5,590 nucleotides of DNA from positions 1 to 5,590 of the forward strand of contig DATAWZ010000124.1 in NCBI GenBank assembly GCA_036266975.1. Direction: 5' to 3'. A model generated the notes under the pieces. It ran no database searches. It worked only from the letters and a program-made list of their open reading frames with translations, and had not been told where the DNA came from. The translations under genes and the position numbers were made by a program. Below, piece after piece: positions 1 to 4,660 of the stretch (its first letter is position 1; every line of letters begins with the position of its first letter). Source of the stretch: DATAWZ01 sp036266975 (lineage in GTDB: Bacteria > Actinomycetota > Thermoleophilia > Solirubrobacterales > Solirubrobacteraceae).

Positions 1-651
1 CGCGAGCGGCGCCGCGGCGGCGGCGCGGCGCTCGCGGGGGGGACGGTTGAAGGCGATCGTGCCGCCGGCGCTCGCCTGGCGCTGGGGGTTGACCGCGAGC
101 CGGTCCTCGGCGGGCTCGGCGAGCGTGAAGGCGACGTCCCCGGCCTCGAAGACGACCCCCGGACGGATCTCTTCGGGGCCTCTGATCCGCCGCGCCTCGA
201 GCCAGGTGCCGTTCTCGGAGCCCAGGTCGACGAGGGTGGCGCGCGCGCCGGCGGATGAGGGGGTCACGCTCAGGTGGCGGCGCGAGATCGTCGTGTCGGC
301 GAGCGCCAGCGTGCAGTCCGCGTCACGTCCGACGCTCACGCCCTCGGGGCCGAGCGGCACCCTCCGGCCGGCGTCCAGGCCGGCGACCACGCACAGCTCG
401 AGCGGCTCGACCGTGCGCTCGGGCAGCGGCGTGGCGCTGCTCGCCGGGCGCAGCCGCGCCCCCTCGTGCAGCCCGATCTCCTCCAGGGCGAGGTCGGCGT
501 GGCAGAAGCGCTCGTCGACGAGCAGCCCGCTCGCGGTGGCGGCGCGCTCGCCGAGCGCGTTCAGCAGGTCGCCGACCGTCGCCTCGCTGTCCTGGAGCAG
601 CAGCTCCAGGTCGGCGCTGCCTGCGGCGCTGTCCTGCAGCACGACGTGCAT
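1..651 (-). CDS. FHA-domain FtsK/SpoIIIE-type ATPase, N-terminal part (gene continues beyond left edge)
   Basis: The minus strand is open from an ATG at 651-649 to the window edge, giving 217 residues with no stop. Residues 1-70 look like a small ubiquitin-like (YukD/EsaB-like) fold with a VGDLLNALG segment. Residues about 84-178 are an FHA domain: VGRD at 107-110, SRRH at 123-126 and GSENGTW at 144-150, the residues that bind phosphothreonine. An FNRPPRE motif follows at 201-207; in actinobacterial FHA-FtsK proteins it precedes the membrane or ATPase part, so the FtsK/SpoIIIE domains should lie to the left, outside the window. Such proteins resemble EccC/EssC motors of type VII secretion. 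The start fits a near-leaderless transcript, because no Shine-Dalgarno is present and a TAGCTT box lies just upstream. The FHA call is strong; the ATPase part is inferred because it is not visible here. It is divergent from the next FHA gene. Confidence 0.82.
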   Translation of the reverse strand, partial: MHVVLQDSAAGSADLELLLQDSEATVGDLLNALGERAATASGLLVDERFCHADLALEEIGLHEGARLRPASSATPLPERTVEPLELCVVAGLDAGRRVPLGPEGVSVGRDADCTLALADTTISRRHLSVTPSSAGARATLVDLGSENGTWLEARRIRGPEEIRPGVVFEAGDVAFTLAEPAEDRLAVNPQRQASAGGTIAFNRPPRERRAAAAAPLA

Positions 652-660
652 TCGCCGGCC

Positions 661-666
661 AAGCTA
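661..666 (-). promoter_or_regulatory. -10 box of the FHA-FtsK gene
   Basis: On the minus strand TAGCTT (TANNNT form) ends 9 nt before the ATG at 651, so the transcript would start only about 3 nt before the codon. No -35 or Shine-Dalgarno is convincing. It lies face to face with the promoter of the divergent FHA gene within a 35-bp gap. Confidence 0.45.
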
Positions 667-674
667 GCGCGTTG

Positions 675-680
675 TACCCT
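675..680 (+). promoter_or_regulatory. -10 box giving a leaderless start at GTG 687
   Basis: TACCCT is followed by exactly six bases and then GTG at 687. If the last T is at -7, transcription would start on the G of the start codon. Leaderless mRNAs with TANNNT boxes at this spacing are common in actinobacteria. This spacing is the main reason for preferring GTG 687 over ATG 717. Confidence 0.5.
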
Positions 681-686
681 CGCGGG

Positions 687-1370
687 GTGCGTGCCGAGGA
701 GCGTGCCGCGCTGGGAATGGAGGTCCGGCCGAGCGAGCTGAGCGCGCTCATTGCCGCCACGCGGGCCGGCGAGCCGTTCCTGTTCGCCCGCGACGGCGCC
801 GGCGAGCTGTGGATGCTGCCCTTGCGGGGGGAGCGGCTGGTCCTCGGGCGGGCGCCCGGGAGCGATGTGGAGATCGGCTGGGATCCCCGGGTGTCCGGCG
901 TGCACGCCCACCTCGAGCGCCACGGCGGGCTGTGGGTGGTGCAGGACGACGGCCTCTCGCGCAACGGGACGCGCGTCAACGGCGAGCCGCTGCGCGGTCA
1001 GCGCGCGCTGCGCGACGGCGACCTGCTCGGAGTCGGCGACACGCTGCTGTGCCTGCGCGATCCCGGGACGCCGGCGCTCGCCGAGACCGTCGCCGCGCCG
1101 TCGGTGCCCGCACCGCGGGTCTCCGACGCCCAGCGCCGGGTGCTCGTCGCGCTCTGCCGGCCGCTCGACGGCGGCGACCCGTTCGCGGGACCGGCGGGCA
1201 ACCAGCAGATCGCCGACGAGCTGGTGGTCAGCCTCGACGCGGTCAAGGGCCACATGCGCGCCCTCTTCCAGGCCTTCGGCGTCGAGGACCTGCCGCCGCA
1301 CGAGAAGCGCAGCCGGCTCGCCCAGCGCGCGCTCGGCGCGGGCGTGGTGCGGCCCGGCGAGCCCGCCTGA
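687..1370 (+). CDS. FHA-domain protein with C-terminal helix-turn-helix
   Basis: A 227-residue protein if started at GTG 687; ATG 717 is the alternative and gives 217 residues. Residues about 50-122 form an FHA domain: LGRAPGSDV (53-61), SGVHAHL (70-76) and SRNGTRVNG (91-99). The usual S-R-R-H is here S-G-V-H, a variation also seen in other FHA proteins. After a Pro/Ala linker, residues 145-216 form a helical region with a LuxR-like helix-turn-helix, NQQIADELVVSLDAVKGHMR (172-191), followed by an LF..FG motif. The architecture suggests a DNA-binding protein controlled by, or docked to, a threonine-phosphorylated partner. It is divergent from the FHA-FtsK gene, so it may regulate that gene or share its kinase. 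Its stop lies 9 nt from the stop of the convergent gene, with no terminator visible between them. The domain calls are firm; the regulatory target is inference. Confidence 0.85.
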   Translation: MRAEERAALGMEVRPSELSALIAATRAGEPFLFARDGAGELWMLPLRGERLVLGRAPGSDVEIGWDPRVSGVHAHLERHGGLWVVQDDGLSRNGTRVNGEPLRGQRALRDGDLLGVGDTLLCLRDPGTPALAETVAAPSVPAPRVSDAQRRVLVALCRPLDGGDPFAGPAGNQQIADELVVSLDAVKGHMRALFQAFGVEDLPPHEKRSRLAQRALGAGVVRPGEPA

Positions 1371-1379
1371 CGCGGTCTT

Positions 1380-1775
1380 TCAGCCGATCGTCGTCGTGCC
1401 CGAGCCGCTGTCGACGTGGTGGTGCGTCGTGACCGTGGGCTCGTGCACGACGGGCGTGACCGTCGGCGTAGGGGTCACGGGCGGCGGCGAGGATGCGGGG
1501 GGCGCCTCCACGGCTGACTCGACAGGGGCGACGGGCGTCACAGCGATGACCGCGTGGTGATGGTGGTGCGGGTGCGGGCGCGGCGGGAGCTTGAGCGCCG
1601 CGGGCTGGCCGACGAAGGCGAAGGCCACGCGCGCCGGGGCCAGCGCGGGCGACTTCTCGACCACCGTCCGCGCCGGCGTCGGGCGCGGGGTGCTGCGGGC
1701 CGCCCGGGAGATCCCGAACGCGACGCCGAAGGCGACCACCAGGCAGGTCGCGGCCGTTATCGCGACTTTGAGCAC
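1380..1775 (-). CDS. Small membrane-anchored His/Pro-rich protein, unknown function
   Basis: A 131-residue protein starting at GTG 1775-1773. Residues 4-22 are a single hydrophobic segment (VAITAATCLVVAFGVAFGI) preceded by Lys3 and followed by SRAAR, so it is a signal anchor or uncleaved signal peptide. The Cys at 11 is not in a proper lipobox. The rest is low-complexity and Pro/Thr/Val/Ala-rich, presumably outside the membrane, with a histidine cluster HPHHHHH at 68-74 and HHH at 118-120. These could bind metal ions, but no known domain is recognised. A TAACCT box places the transcription start on the first base of the GTG, so the gene looks leaderless. It converges on the FHA-HTH gene. Composition and reading frame support a real gene; its function is unknown. 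Confidence 0.68.
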   Translation of the reverse strand: MLKVAITAATCLVVAFGVAFGISRAARSTPRPTPARTVVEKSPALAPARVAFAFVGQPAALKLPPRPHPHHHHHAVIAVTPVAPVESAVEAPPASSPPPVTPTPTVTPVVHEPTVTTHHHVDSGSGTTTIG

Positions 1776-1781
1776 GCCGCC

Positions 1782-1787
1782 AGGTTA
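1782..1787 (-). promoter_or_regulatory. -10 box giving a leaderless start at GTG 1775
   Basis: On the minus strand TAACCT is followed by GGCGGC and then GTG. The spacing is identical (six bases) to that of the FHA-HTH gene at 687. No Shine-Dalgarno is present. The box abuts the start of the Ig-like/OmpA gene remnant. Confidence 0.5.
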
Positions 1788-1799
1788 CCCACGCGGTCG

Positions 1800-2673
1800 A
1801 GCGAACACGCCGGCGCCTCGATGGCCGAGACCGTCGTCGGTGTCGCCTCGCCATCGCTGTCGCTGACCGCACCATCGACCGGGACACCGGGCTCGGCGAT
1901 CTCCGCCTCCGCGATCTCCACCGGCCTGTCCGGCGGCGCGTCGCCGGCCGGAACGATCACGTACGAGGTATTCGGCCCCCAATCGAACGCACCATCGGAT
2001 TGTTCGGGTGGGACAACGGTCGGTACCGGGTCGCGGTGATGACGCGCTGGCTTGACGCAGCCTGCGTCGCGGGCGGGGGGACGCTTCGCTCCTGCACGGT
2101 ACGGGCCTTCACCACCGGCGGACACCCGCTGCTGATCGCGACCGGCAGCGCTCGACGCAGCGGTGCTCGCTCGCTGGCTATGAGGCTGACGCTGACGCTG
2201 ACGCGGACGGGTCGGGCGCTGCTTGCGCGCTCGCTCGGCGGGATGGAGCTGGAGCTCACCGCTCAGGGCCTGTTCACGACGGGTCAGACGTTGCCGGGAG
2301 CCGCGCGTGTGCGTGCGTTCGCGCCGTTGCAGGCGCTCGCGGGACCGGCGGGGATGTTCGGCCCGAACAGCCCGGCGCTGACCGCCGCTGGACGGAGATT
2401 CCTGCAGCAAGTCCGTCGCCGGGTCGGATATGTGCGGTCGGTCGGCTGTGAGGGGCATGTGGCGCAGTCGGGGACGGCGCGCACAACCCGGCGTTCGCCG
2501 CCTCCCTGTCGCTGTCGCGCGCGCGGGCGGCCTGCAGCTACTTGCACTCGCTCGGGCTGCGCGTCCGCTATGTCCCGGTCGGTCTCGGCGCCGCCGACCA
2601 GCGCGCGAATGACTCGACCACCGCCGGGATGGCCGCCAACCGGTATGTCGCGCTCGAGATCAGGCATGGTTGA
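1800..2673 (+). pseudogene. Remnant of a surface protein with Ig-like repeat and OmpA-like C-terminal domain
   Basis: Three pieces in different frames read as one broken gene. Piece 1 (about 1809-2039, frame of 1821) encodes MAETVVGVASPSLSLTAPST and on to TITYEVFGPQS, a single bacterial Ig-like repeat of the kind found in tandem in actinobacterial surface proteins; it stops at TGA 2037 before the repeat is complete. Piece 2 (about 2039-2482, frame of 2000) carries LRSCTVRAF, a basic beta-rich linker, then GMFGPNSPALTAAGRRFLQQV and CEGHVAQSGTAR, the first half of an OmpA-like peptidoglycan-binding domain. Piece 3 (about 2485-2673, frame of 2671) continues with NPAFAASLSLSRARAACSYL and AGMAANRYVALEIRHG, then TGA. 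The shift at about 2480-2487 fits loss of one base. The diaminopimelate-contacting Asp of GHTD is missing. An internal deletion seems to have joined pieces 1 and 2. No promoter, signal peptide or ribosome site is seen. Confidence 0.72.
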
Positions 2674-2703
2674 GGAGCCGCGCAGCGCCCCGTGGTAAGT
2701 GGT

Positions 2704-2776
2704 TGCCGACCGGACGCCGGCGTACGCCAGCCTGTGAGCGGCCCGACTGACGTCCTGCCAGGGCGTTCGGTCGGCA
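2704..2776 (+). repeat. Long inverted repeat with nested hairpins
   Basis: TGCCGACCGGACGCC (2704-2718) pairs with GGCGTTCGGTCGGCA (2762-2776) over 15 positions with one G-U wobble. The 43-base interior contains the perfect palindrome GGCGTACGCC (2719-2728) and a competing mini-hairpin, ACGTCCTG (2750-2757) with CAGGGCGT (2759-2766). That mini-hairpin has the same stem sequence as the outer helix of the downstream repeat units. It may be the most diverged, first unit of the array or a separate element. Confidence 0.5.
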
Positions 2777-2971
2777 CCGCAGCGGGATGGCCGCCCTGCC
2801 GAGGAGCGTGCGCCGCGCTCCGCGTTCTCGGCACCGATCGGATCTCGCGCATCCACGGCGGCGCGTCCCGGAGAACGCGCGCCCGCTCGAGCTCTGAACA
2901 TGGCGCCCGCGCGACGGCGCGCTTCGAGGCACCGCCGCGCCAGGAGCGGCACGGAGTGCGCCCGTGAAGAT

Positions 2972-3037
2972 CGGAACGGCTGTTCCGGCGCCGCGCGTCC
3001 TGCATAGCGTGCGCGGGGCGCACAAAAGTCAGGACGC
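2972..3037 (+). ncRNA. Structured repeat unit 1 (candidate RNA stem-loop)
   Basis: A small hairpin CGGAAC-ggct-GTTCCG (2972-2987) is followed by the main stem-loop. Its outer helix is GCGTCCTG (2995-3002) with CAGGACGC (3030-3037). An internal loop (catagc / aaaagt) follows, and an inner helix GTGCGC (3009-3014) with GCGCAC (3018-3023) closes a GGG triloop. Both helices are perfect. That this is transcribed is inference. Confidence 0.45.
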
Positions 3038-3147
3038 CACGCCAGCCGAACGAATCCGCACGGCCCTCCGCCGAGCGCTTAGCCCAACGCGCGCCCGGTT
3101 CGGGACCACGGTGCCAGGAGCGTCACAGGACCGCGGCCCGCCGGCGC

Positions 3148-3215
3148 GGAACGGTCATTCCACAGCGGCGCGTCCTGGATAACGTGCGCGGGGCGCACAA
3201 GAGTCAGGACGCGCC
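3148..3215 (+). ncRNA. Structured repeat unit 2 (candidate RNA stem-loop)
   Basis: GGAA-cggtca-TTCC (3148-3161) precedes an 11-bp perfect outer helix, GGCGCGTCCTG (3167-3177) with CAGGACGCGCC (3205-3215). The internal loop is gataac / aagagt, and the inner helix GTGCGC / GCGCAC (3184-3189, 3193-3198) closes a GGG triloop. The architecture is the same as unit 1, with changes mainly in the unpaired internal loop. Confidence 0.45.
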
Positions 3216-3323
3216 GACAACCGAACGGATCTGCACGGCCCTCCGTCGAGGCCTTGGCGCAGGGCGCCCGCCGCGCGTGGCGCCACTGTGTCGGGAGCCT
3301 CACAGGACCGTGGCCCCAGGGGC

Positions 3324-3387
3324 GGAACGGTCATTCCATGGCAACGCGTCCTGGATCAGCGGTCTATGACCGTAAGAGTCAGGGCGC
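3324..3387 (+). ncRNA. Structured repeat unit 3 with a replaced inner helix
   Basis: GGAA-cggtca-TTCC (3324-3337) precedes the outer helix GCGTCCTG (3346-3353) with CAGGGCGC (3380-3387), which has one U-G wobble. The inner helix has a wholly different sequence, GCGGTC (3359-3364) with GACCGT (3368-3373), yet keeps six pairs and a three-base loop (TAT). The right internal loop AAGAGT is identical to unit 2. Replacing both arms together is covariation. Confidence 0.45.
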
Positions 3388-3418
3388 GACGCGGCTCCGA
3401 GGGCGCGACGCGGCTCCG
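3381..3418 (+). repeat. Perfect 19-bp tandem duplication
   Basis: AGGGCGCGACGCGGCTCCG occurs at 3381-3399 and again at 3400-3418 with no mismatch. It overlaps the 3' arm of repeat unit 3. The perfect identity, compared with the decay of the large units, suggests a recent slippage event. Confidence 0.9.
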
Positions 3419-3507
3419 CCCAGGACTCGGCTCTTGGCGCCGCGCCGCGCCGCTGTGCCAAGAGGGTCGCGGTGTGGGCCAGCGCGAGCGGACGTGCTCG
3501 AGGGCAA

Positions 3508-3545
3508 CGCGATCGCCCGCGACGGCACGCAAGAGCGGGGACGCG
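3508..3545 (+). repeat. Diverged repeat unit 4 stem-loop
   Basis: CGCG (3508-3511), TC (3513-3514) and CCCGC (3516-3520) pair with GCGGG, GA and CGCG (3535-3545), 11 pairs with two single-base bulges. The flanking GGCAACGCG and the AAGAG inside the loop match unit 3, which identifies it as a decayed copy. Confidence 0.35.
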
Positions 3546-3585
3546 CCCCGCGCCGAGCGCGGCGGTCCGGCCGGGAGCGGTGGAG

Positions 3586-4029
3586 TCAGGCGGGGTCGAT
3601 CGCCGTGAGCAGCGCGGCGCGCTCGCCGGTCGGCACCGGCGTGTCGGGCGTGTGCAGCAGCGACCGGACCGCGTGCACGCCGTCGACGTCGAGGGTCTGC
3701 ACGGCCAGCCGGTGGATGACCTCGCCGTCGTCGACCTGTCCGCGTAGCGAGACCACGCCGCGGTCAGCGGCGACGATTACCCGCGGGGCCTCGTCGACGA
3801 GCTCGCGCTGGACGTTGCGGGCAATGGTCGCGTCGTCGATCGCCTCGAATCGAGCGCGACGGCGCGCGGCGGCGCCCTGGAGCACCGGGGCAACGCCGGC
3901 GGCTCGGTGCGAGCGGCGGCGCGGCGCCGGCACCGACAGGCCCGCAAGGCGCGGACGCCCCACACTGCGGTCGAGGGCGTACATTGCCGCCGCTCCCACG
4001 GCGGCGCCGGCGACAGCCTCAAGTCTCAC
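3586..4029 (-). CDS. BON-domain protein
   Basis: BON domains are found in osmotic-stress and envelope proteins such as OsmY and are thought to bind phospholipid membranes. From GTG 4029 the protein has 147 residues. Residues 5-19 (AVAGAAVGAAAMYAL) are a short glycine-zipper-like hydrophobic segment. Residues 20-64 are basic, with RPRLAG, PAPRRR and ARRRARF. Residues about 65-130 are the BON domain: DDATIARNVQREL helix, VIVAADRGVVSLRGQVDD strand pair with the conserved central Gly, and VDGVHAVRSLL. GTG 4029 is chosen because GAAAGG lies 8 nt upstream. A longer form from ATG 4068 (160 residues, adding MTEVSERKRKALT) is possible, but that ATG overlaps a GGGTAT promoter-like box and lacks a good ribosome site. 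It is probably a stress or envelope protein, as the CsbD-like neighbours suggest. Confidence 0.85.
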   Translation of the reverse strand: MRLEAVAGAAVGAAAMYALDRSVGRPRLAGLSVPAPRRRSHRAAGVAPVLQGAAARRRARFEAIDDATIARNVQRELVDEAPRVIVAADRGVVSLRGQVDDGEVIHRLAVQTLDVDGVHAVRSLLHTPDTPVPTGERAALLTAIDPA

Positions 4030-4037
4030 GGTGAGTG

Positions 4038-4043
4038 CCTTTC
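4038..4043 (-). promoter_or_regulatory. Ribosome-binding site deciding the BON gene start
   Basis: GAAAGG on the minus strand lies 8 nt before GTG 4029. The upstream ATG at 4068 has only a run of G directly next to it, so this site favours the shorter protein. Confidence 0.5.
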
Positions 4044-4066
4044 GTTTGCGTTCACTCACCTCTGTC

Positions 4067-4093
4067 ATACCCCGAACCGGGGGCTCTCCGAAC
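4067..4093 (-). promoter_or_regulatory. Possible SigB/SigF-type promoter of the BON gene
   Basis: On the minus strand GTTC (4093-4090), a 17-base spacer and GGGTAT (4072-4067) resemble the GTTT-N15-17-GGGTA pattern of actinobacterial general-stress sigma factors. Transcription would start near 4060, after ATG 4068 and about 30 nt before GTG 4029. The -35 match is imperfect, and short boxes like this are frequent by chance. Confidence 0.3.
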
Positions 4094-4210
4094 GGTCAGC
4101 TCGCGGACGTGCCGCGGCGGCGCGACGCGCGTCGACCCGCAGCGGTGGAGGTCGCGGCGCGGCGCCGGCGCCAAACGGCGCGCGGGCGCAGCCATCGACG
4201 CGGTGTGGGG

Positions 4211-4317
4211 GGCTTCAACGCCGGGTCCGTGCCCGGCGGAATCAGCAGGCTGAAGAAGGGCCGATTCCCGCTCATACCGGATATTTACCCCTTGTCACGC
4301 GTCTGACGCACAGGGGT
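4211..4317 (+). other. Intergenic stretch with consecutive hairpins
   Basis: The gap 4069-4397 has no credible gene. It contains the palindrome GGCGCCGGCGCC (4161-4172) and then three stem-loops. CGCCGGG (4219-4225) pairs with CCCGGCG (4232-4238). GGAATC (4238-4243) pairs with GATTCC (4263-4268). ACCCC-t-TGT (4287-4295) pairs with ACAGGGGT (4310-4317) and encloses GCGTC-t-GACGC (4299-4309). CTTCA (4213-4217) can also pair with TGAAG (4251-4255), giving an alternative fold. No T-run follows. It could be an untranslated leader, an operator or a small RNA; I do not recognise a known riboswitch. Confidence 0.35.
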
Positions 4318-4382
4318 GGTCACGTTGCTGACCGTGCGGGCAGGCGCCCCGGCCCGGCAGGCCCAAGTCGCCGTTCGGGAGG

Positions 4383-4390
4383 TAGGGTAC
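4383..4390 (+). promoter_or_regulatory. -10 region of the 57-residue gene
   Basis: TAGGGT (4383-4388, TANNNT form) ends 9 nt before ATG 4398. The overlapping GGGTAC (4385-4390) also matches a SigB-like -10 box. Either would give a leader of about 0-3 nt, so the gene appears leaderless. No good -35 for either type is visible. Confidence 0.4.
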
Positions 4391-4397
4391 GCGCGTA

Positions 4398-4571
4398 ATG
4401 GCCGACCAGGAGCAAAAGGGCGGCAGCGACGAGGGCGCGGTGGGGCGCAAGGACGACGCCGACCCCCGCACCCGGGAGCGCTACCACCCCTACCAACACG
4501 CACGTGAGCGGGAGCGCCGGCGCGCGGCGCTGCGCGACTCCCCTCGCAGCCAATGGGCCGACGCGTCCTAG
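4398..4571 (+). CDS. Small highly charged protein, 57 residues, unknown function
   Basis: ATG 4398 to TAG 4569-4571 encodes a hydrophilic protein beginning MADQEQKGGSDEGAVGRKDD, then PRTRERYHPYQHARERERRR and ending SQWADAS. It has no hydrophobic segment and no cysteine; the first half is acidic and mixed, the second strongly basic and probably helical. No domain is recognised. Support comes from a TANNNT box at leaderless distance, a start codon right after it, codon use with GC in third positions, and a gap otherwise empty of genes. Its stop codon lies inside the left arm of an inverted repeat (4568-4604), and a strong terminator follows at 4625. It may belong with the neighbouring small stress proteins. 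I am fairly sure it is translated and unsure of anything more. Confidence 0.6.
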   Translation: MADQEQKGGSDEGAVGRKDDADPRTRERYHPYQHARERERRRAALRDSPRSQWADAS

Positions 4572-4604
4572 TGGCACCTCCTGTAAATCCGCAGGCACCA
4601 CTAG
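4568..4604 (+). other. Inverted repeat overlapping the stop codon
   Basis: CTAGTGG (4568-4574) pairs with CCACTAG (4598-4604), with an inner CCTG (4580-4583) / CAGG (4592-4595). The first arm contains the TAG stop of the 57-residue gene. No T-run follows; it may protect or end the transcript together with the next hairpin. Confidence 0.4.
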
Positions 4605-4624
4605 CGACGGTCTAGAGGCACGAC

Positions 4625-4654
4625 GCGGCGGCTCGCCCGGACGCGAGCCGCCGC
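4625..4654. terminator. Probable bidirectional terminator hairpin
   Basis: GCGGCGGCTCGC (4625-4636) pairs perfectly with GCGAGCCGCCGC (4643-4654), 12 bp with a six-base loop. It sits between the stop of the plus-strand 57-residue gene (4571) and the stop of the minus-strand CsbD gene (4661). There is no T-run on either side, as is usual for terminators in very GC-rich actinobacteria. Confidence 0.7.
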
Positions 4655-4660
4655 CTTGCT

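Larger units (their letters stand above)
2830..3560 (+). repeat. Degenerate tandem array of stem-loop units (about 130-176 bp each)
   Basis: No credible gene lies between 2674 and 3585. The stretch is filled by diverged tandem units. Each has, in order: a short inverted repeat of GGAA...TTCC type (2840, 2973, 3148, 3324), then about 22 bases later a helix starting GCGTCC (2863, 2995, 3170, 3346, and a bulged form at 3509), then CAGGAC/CAGGGC, then a block such as CCGAACGGATCTGCACGGCC, then a GC-rich hairpin region and CCAGGAGCGTCACAGGACCG. The two best copies are about 175 bp apart (2973 to 3148) and the next about 176 bp on (3324). The period is not a multiple of three and all frames are interrupted, so the array is not coding. 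Copies at 2840 and 3509 are more decayed. Function unknown; a structured RNA or DNA element is likely. Confidence 0.7.

Noticed and set aside
255..686. Open plus-strand frame running into the FHA-HTH gene, which would lengthen its N-terminus by 144 residues
   Set aside because: The added part is almost only Arg/Ala/Gly/Pro, lies opposite the well-supported FHA-FtsK gene, and precedes a good promoter at 675-680. It is a shadow of GC-rich antisense sequence.
1757..2458. Long minus-strand frame opposite the Ig/OmpA remnant
   Set aside because: The product has no domain-like character, whereas the plus strand gives recognisable Ig-like and OmpA-like segments.
2674..3025. Minus-strand frames of 120-220 codons after the remnant
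   Set aside because: They are Arg/Pro/Ala-rich with no hydrophobic core or domain, overlap each other in different frames, and follow the repeat units rather than a gene structure.
2830..3560. CRISPR array
   Set aside because: The units are diverged, 130-176 bp long, and similar over most of their length. There are no short identical repeats with unrelated spacers and no cas genes.
4201..4280. tRNA or known riboswitch in the BON to 57-residue gene gap
   Set aside because: A GGCCGATTCCCGC stretch resembles a T-arm, but no acceptor, D-arm or anticodon arm fits. I could not match a cobalamin, c-di-AMP or SRP core.
3254..4306. A 350-codon open frame on the plus strand over the array and the BON gene
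   Set aside because: The product is low-complexity and Arg/Ser/Ala-rich, crosses non-coding repeats with a period not divisible by three, and is antisense to a clear BON domain.
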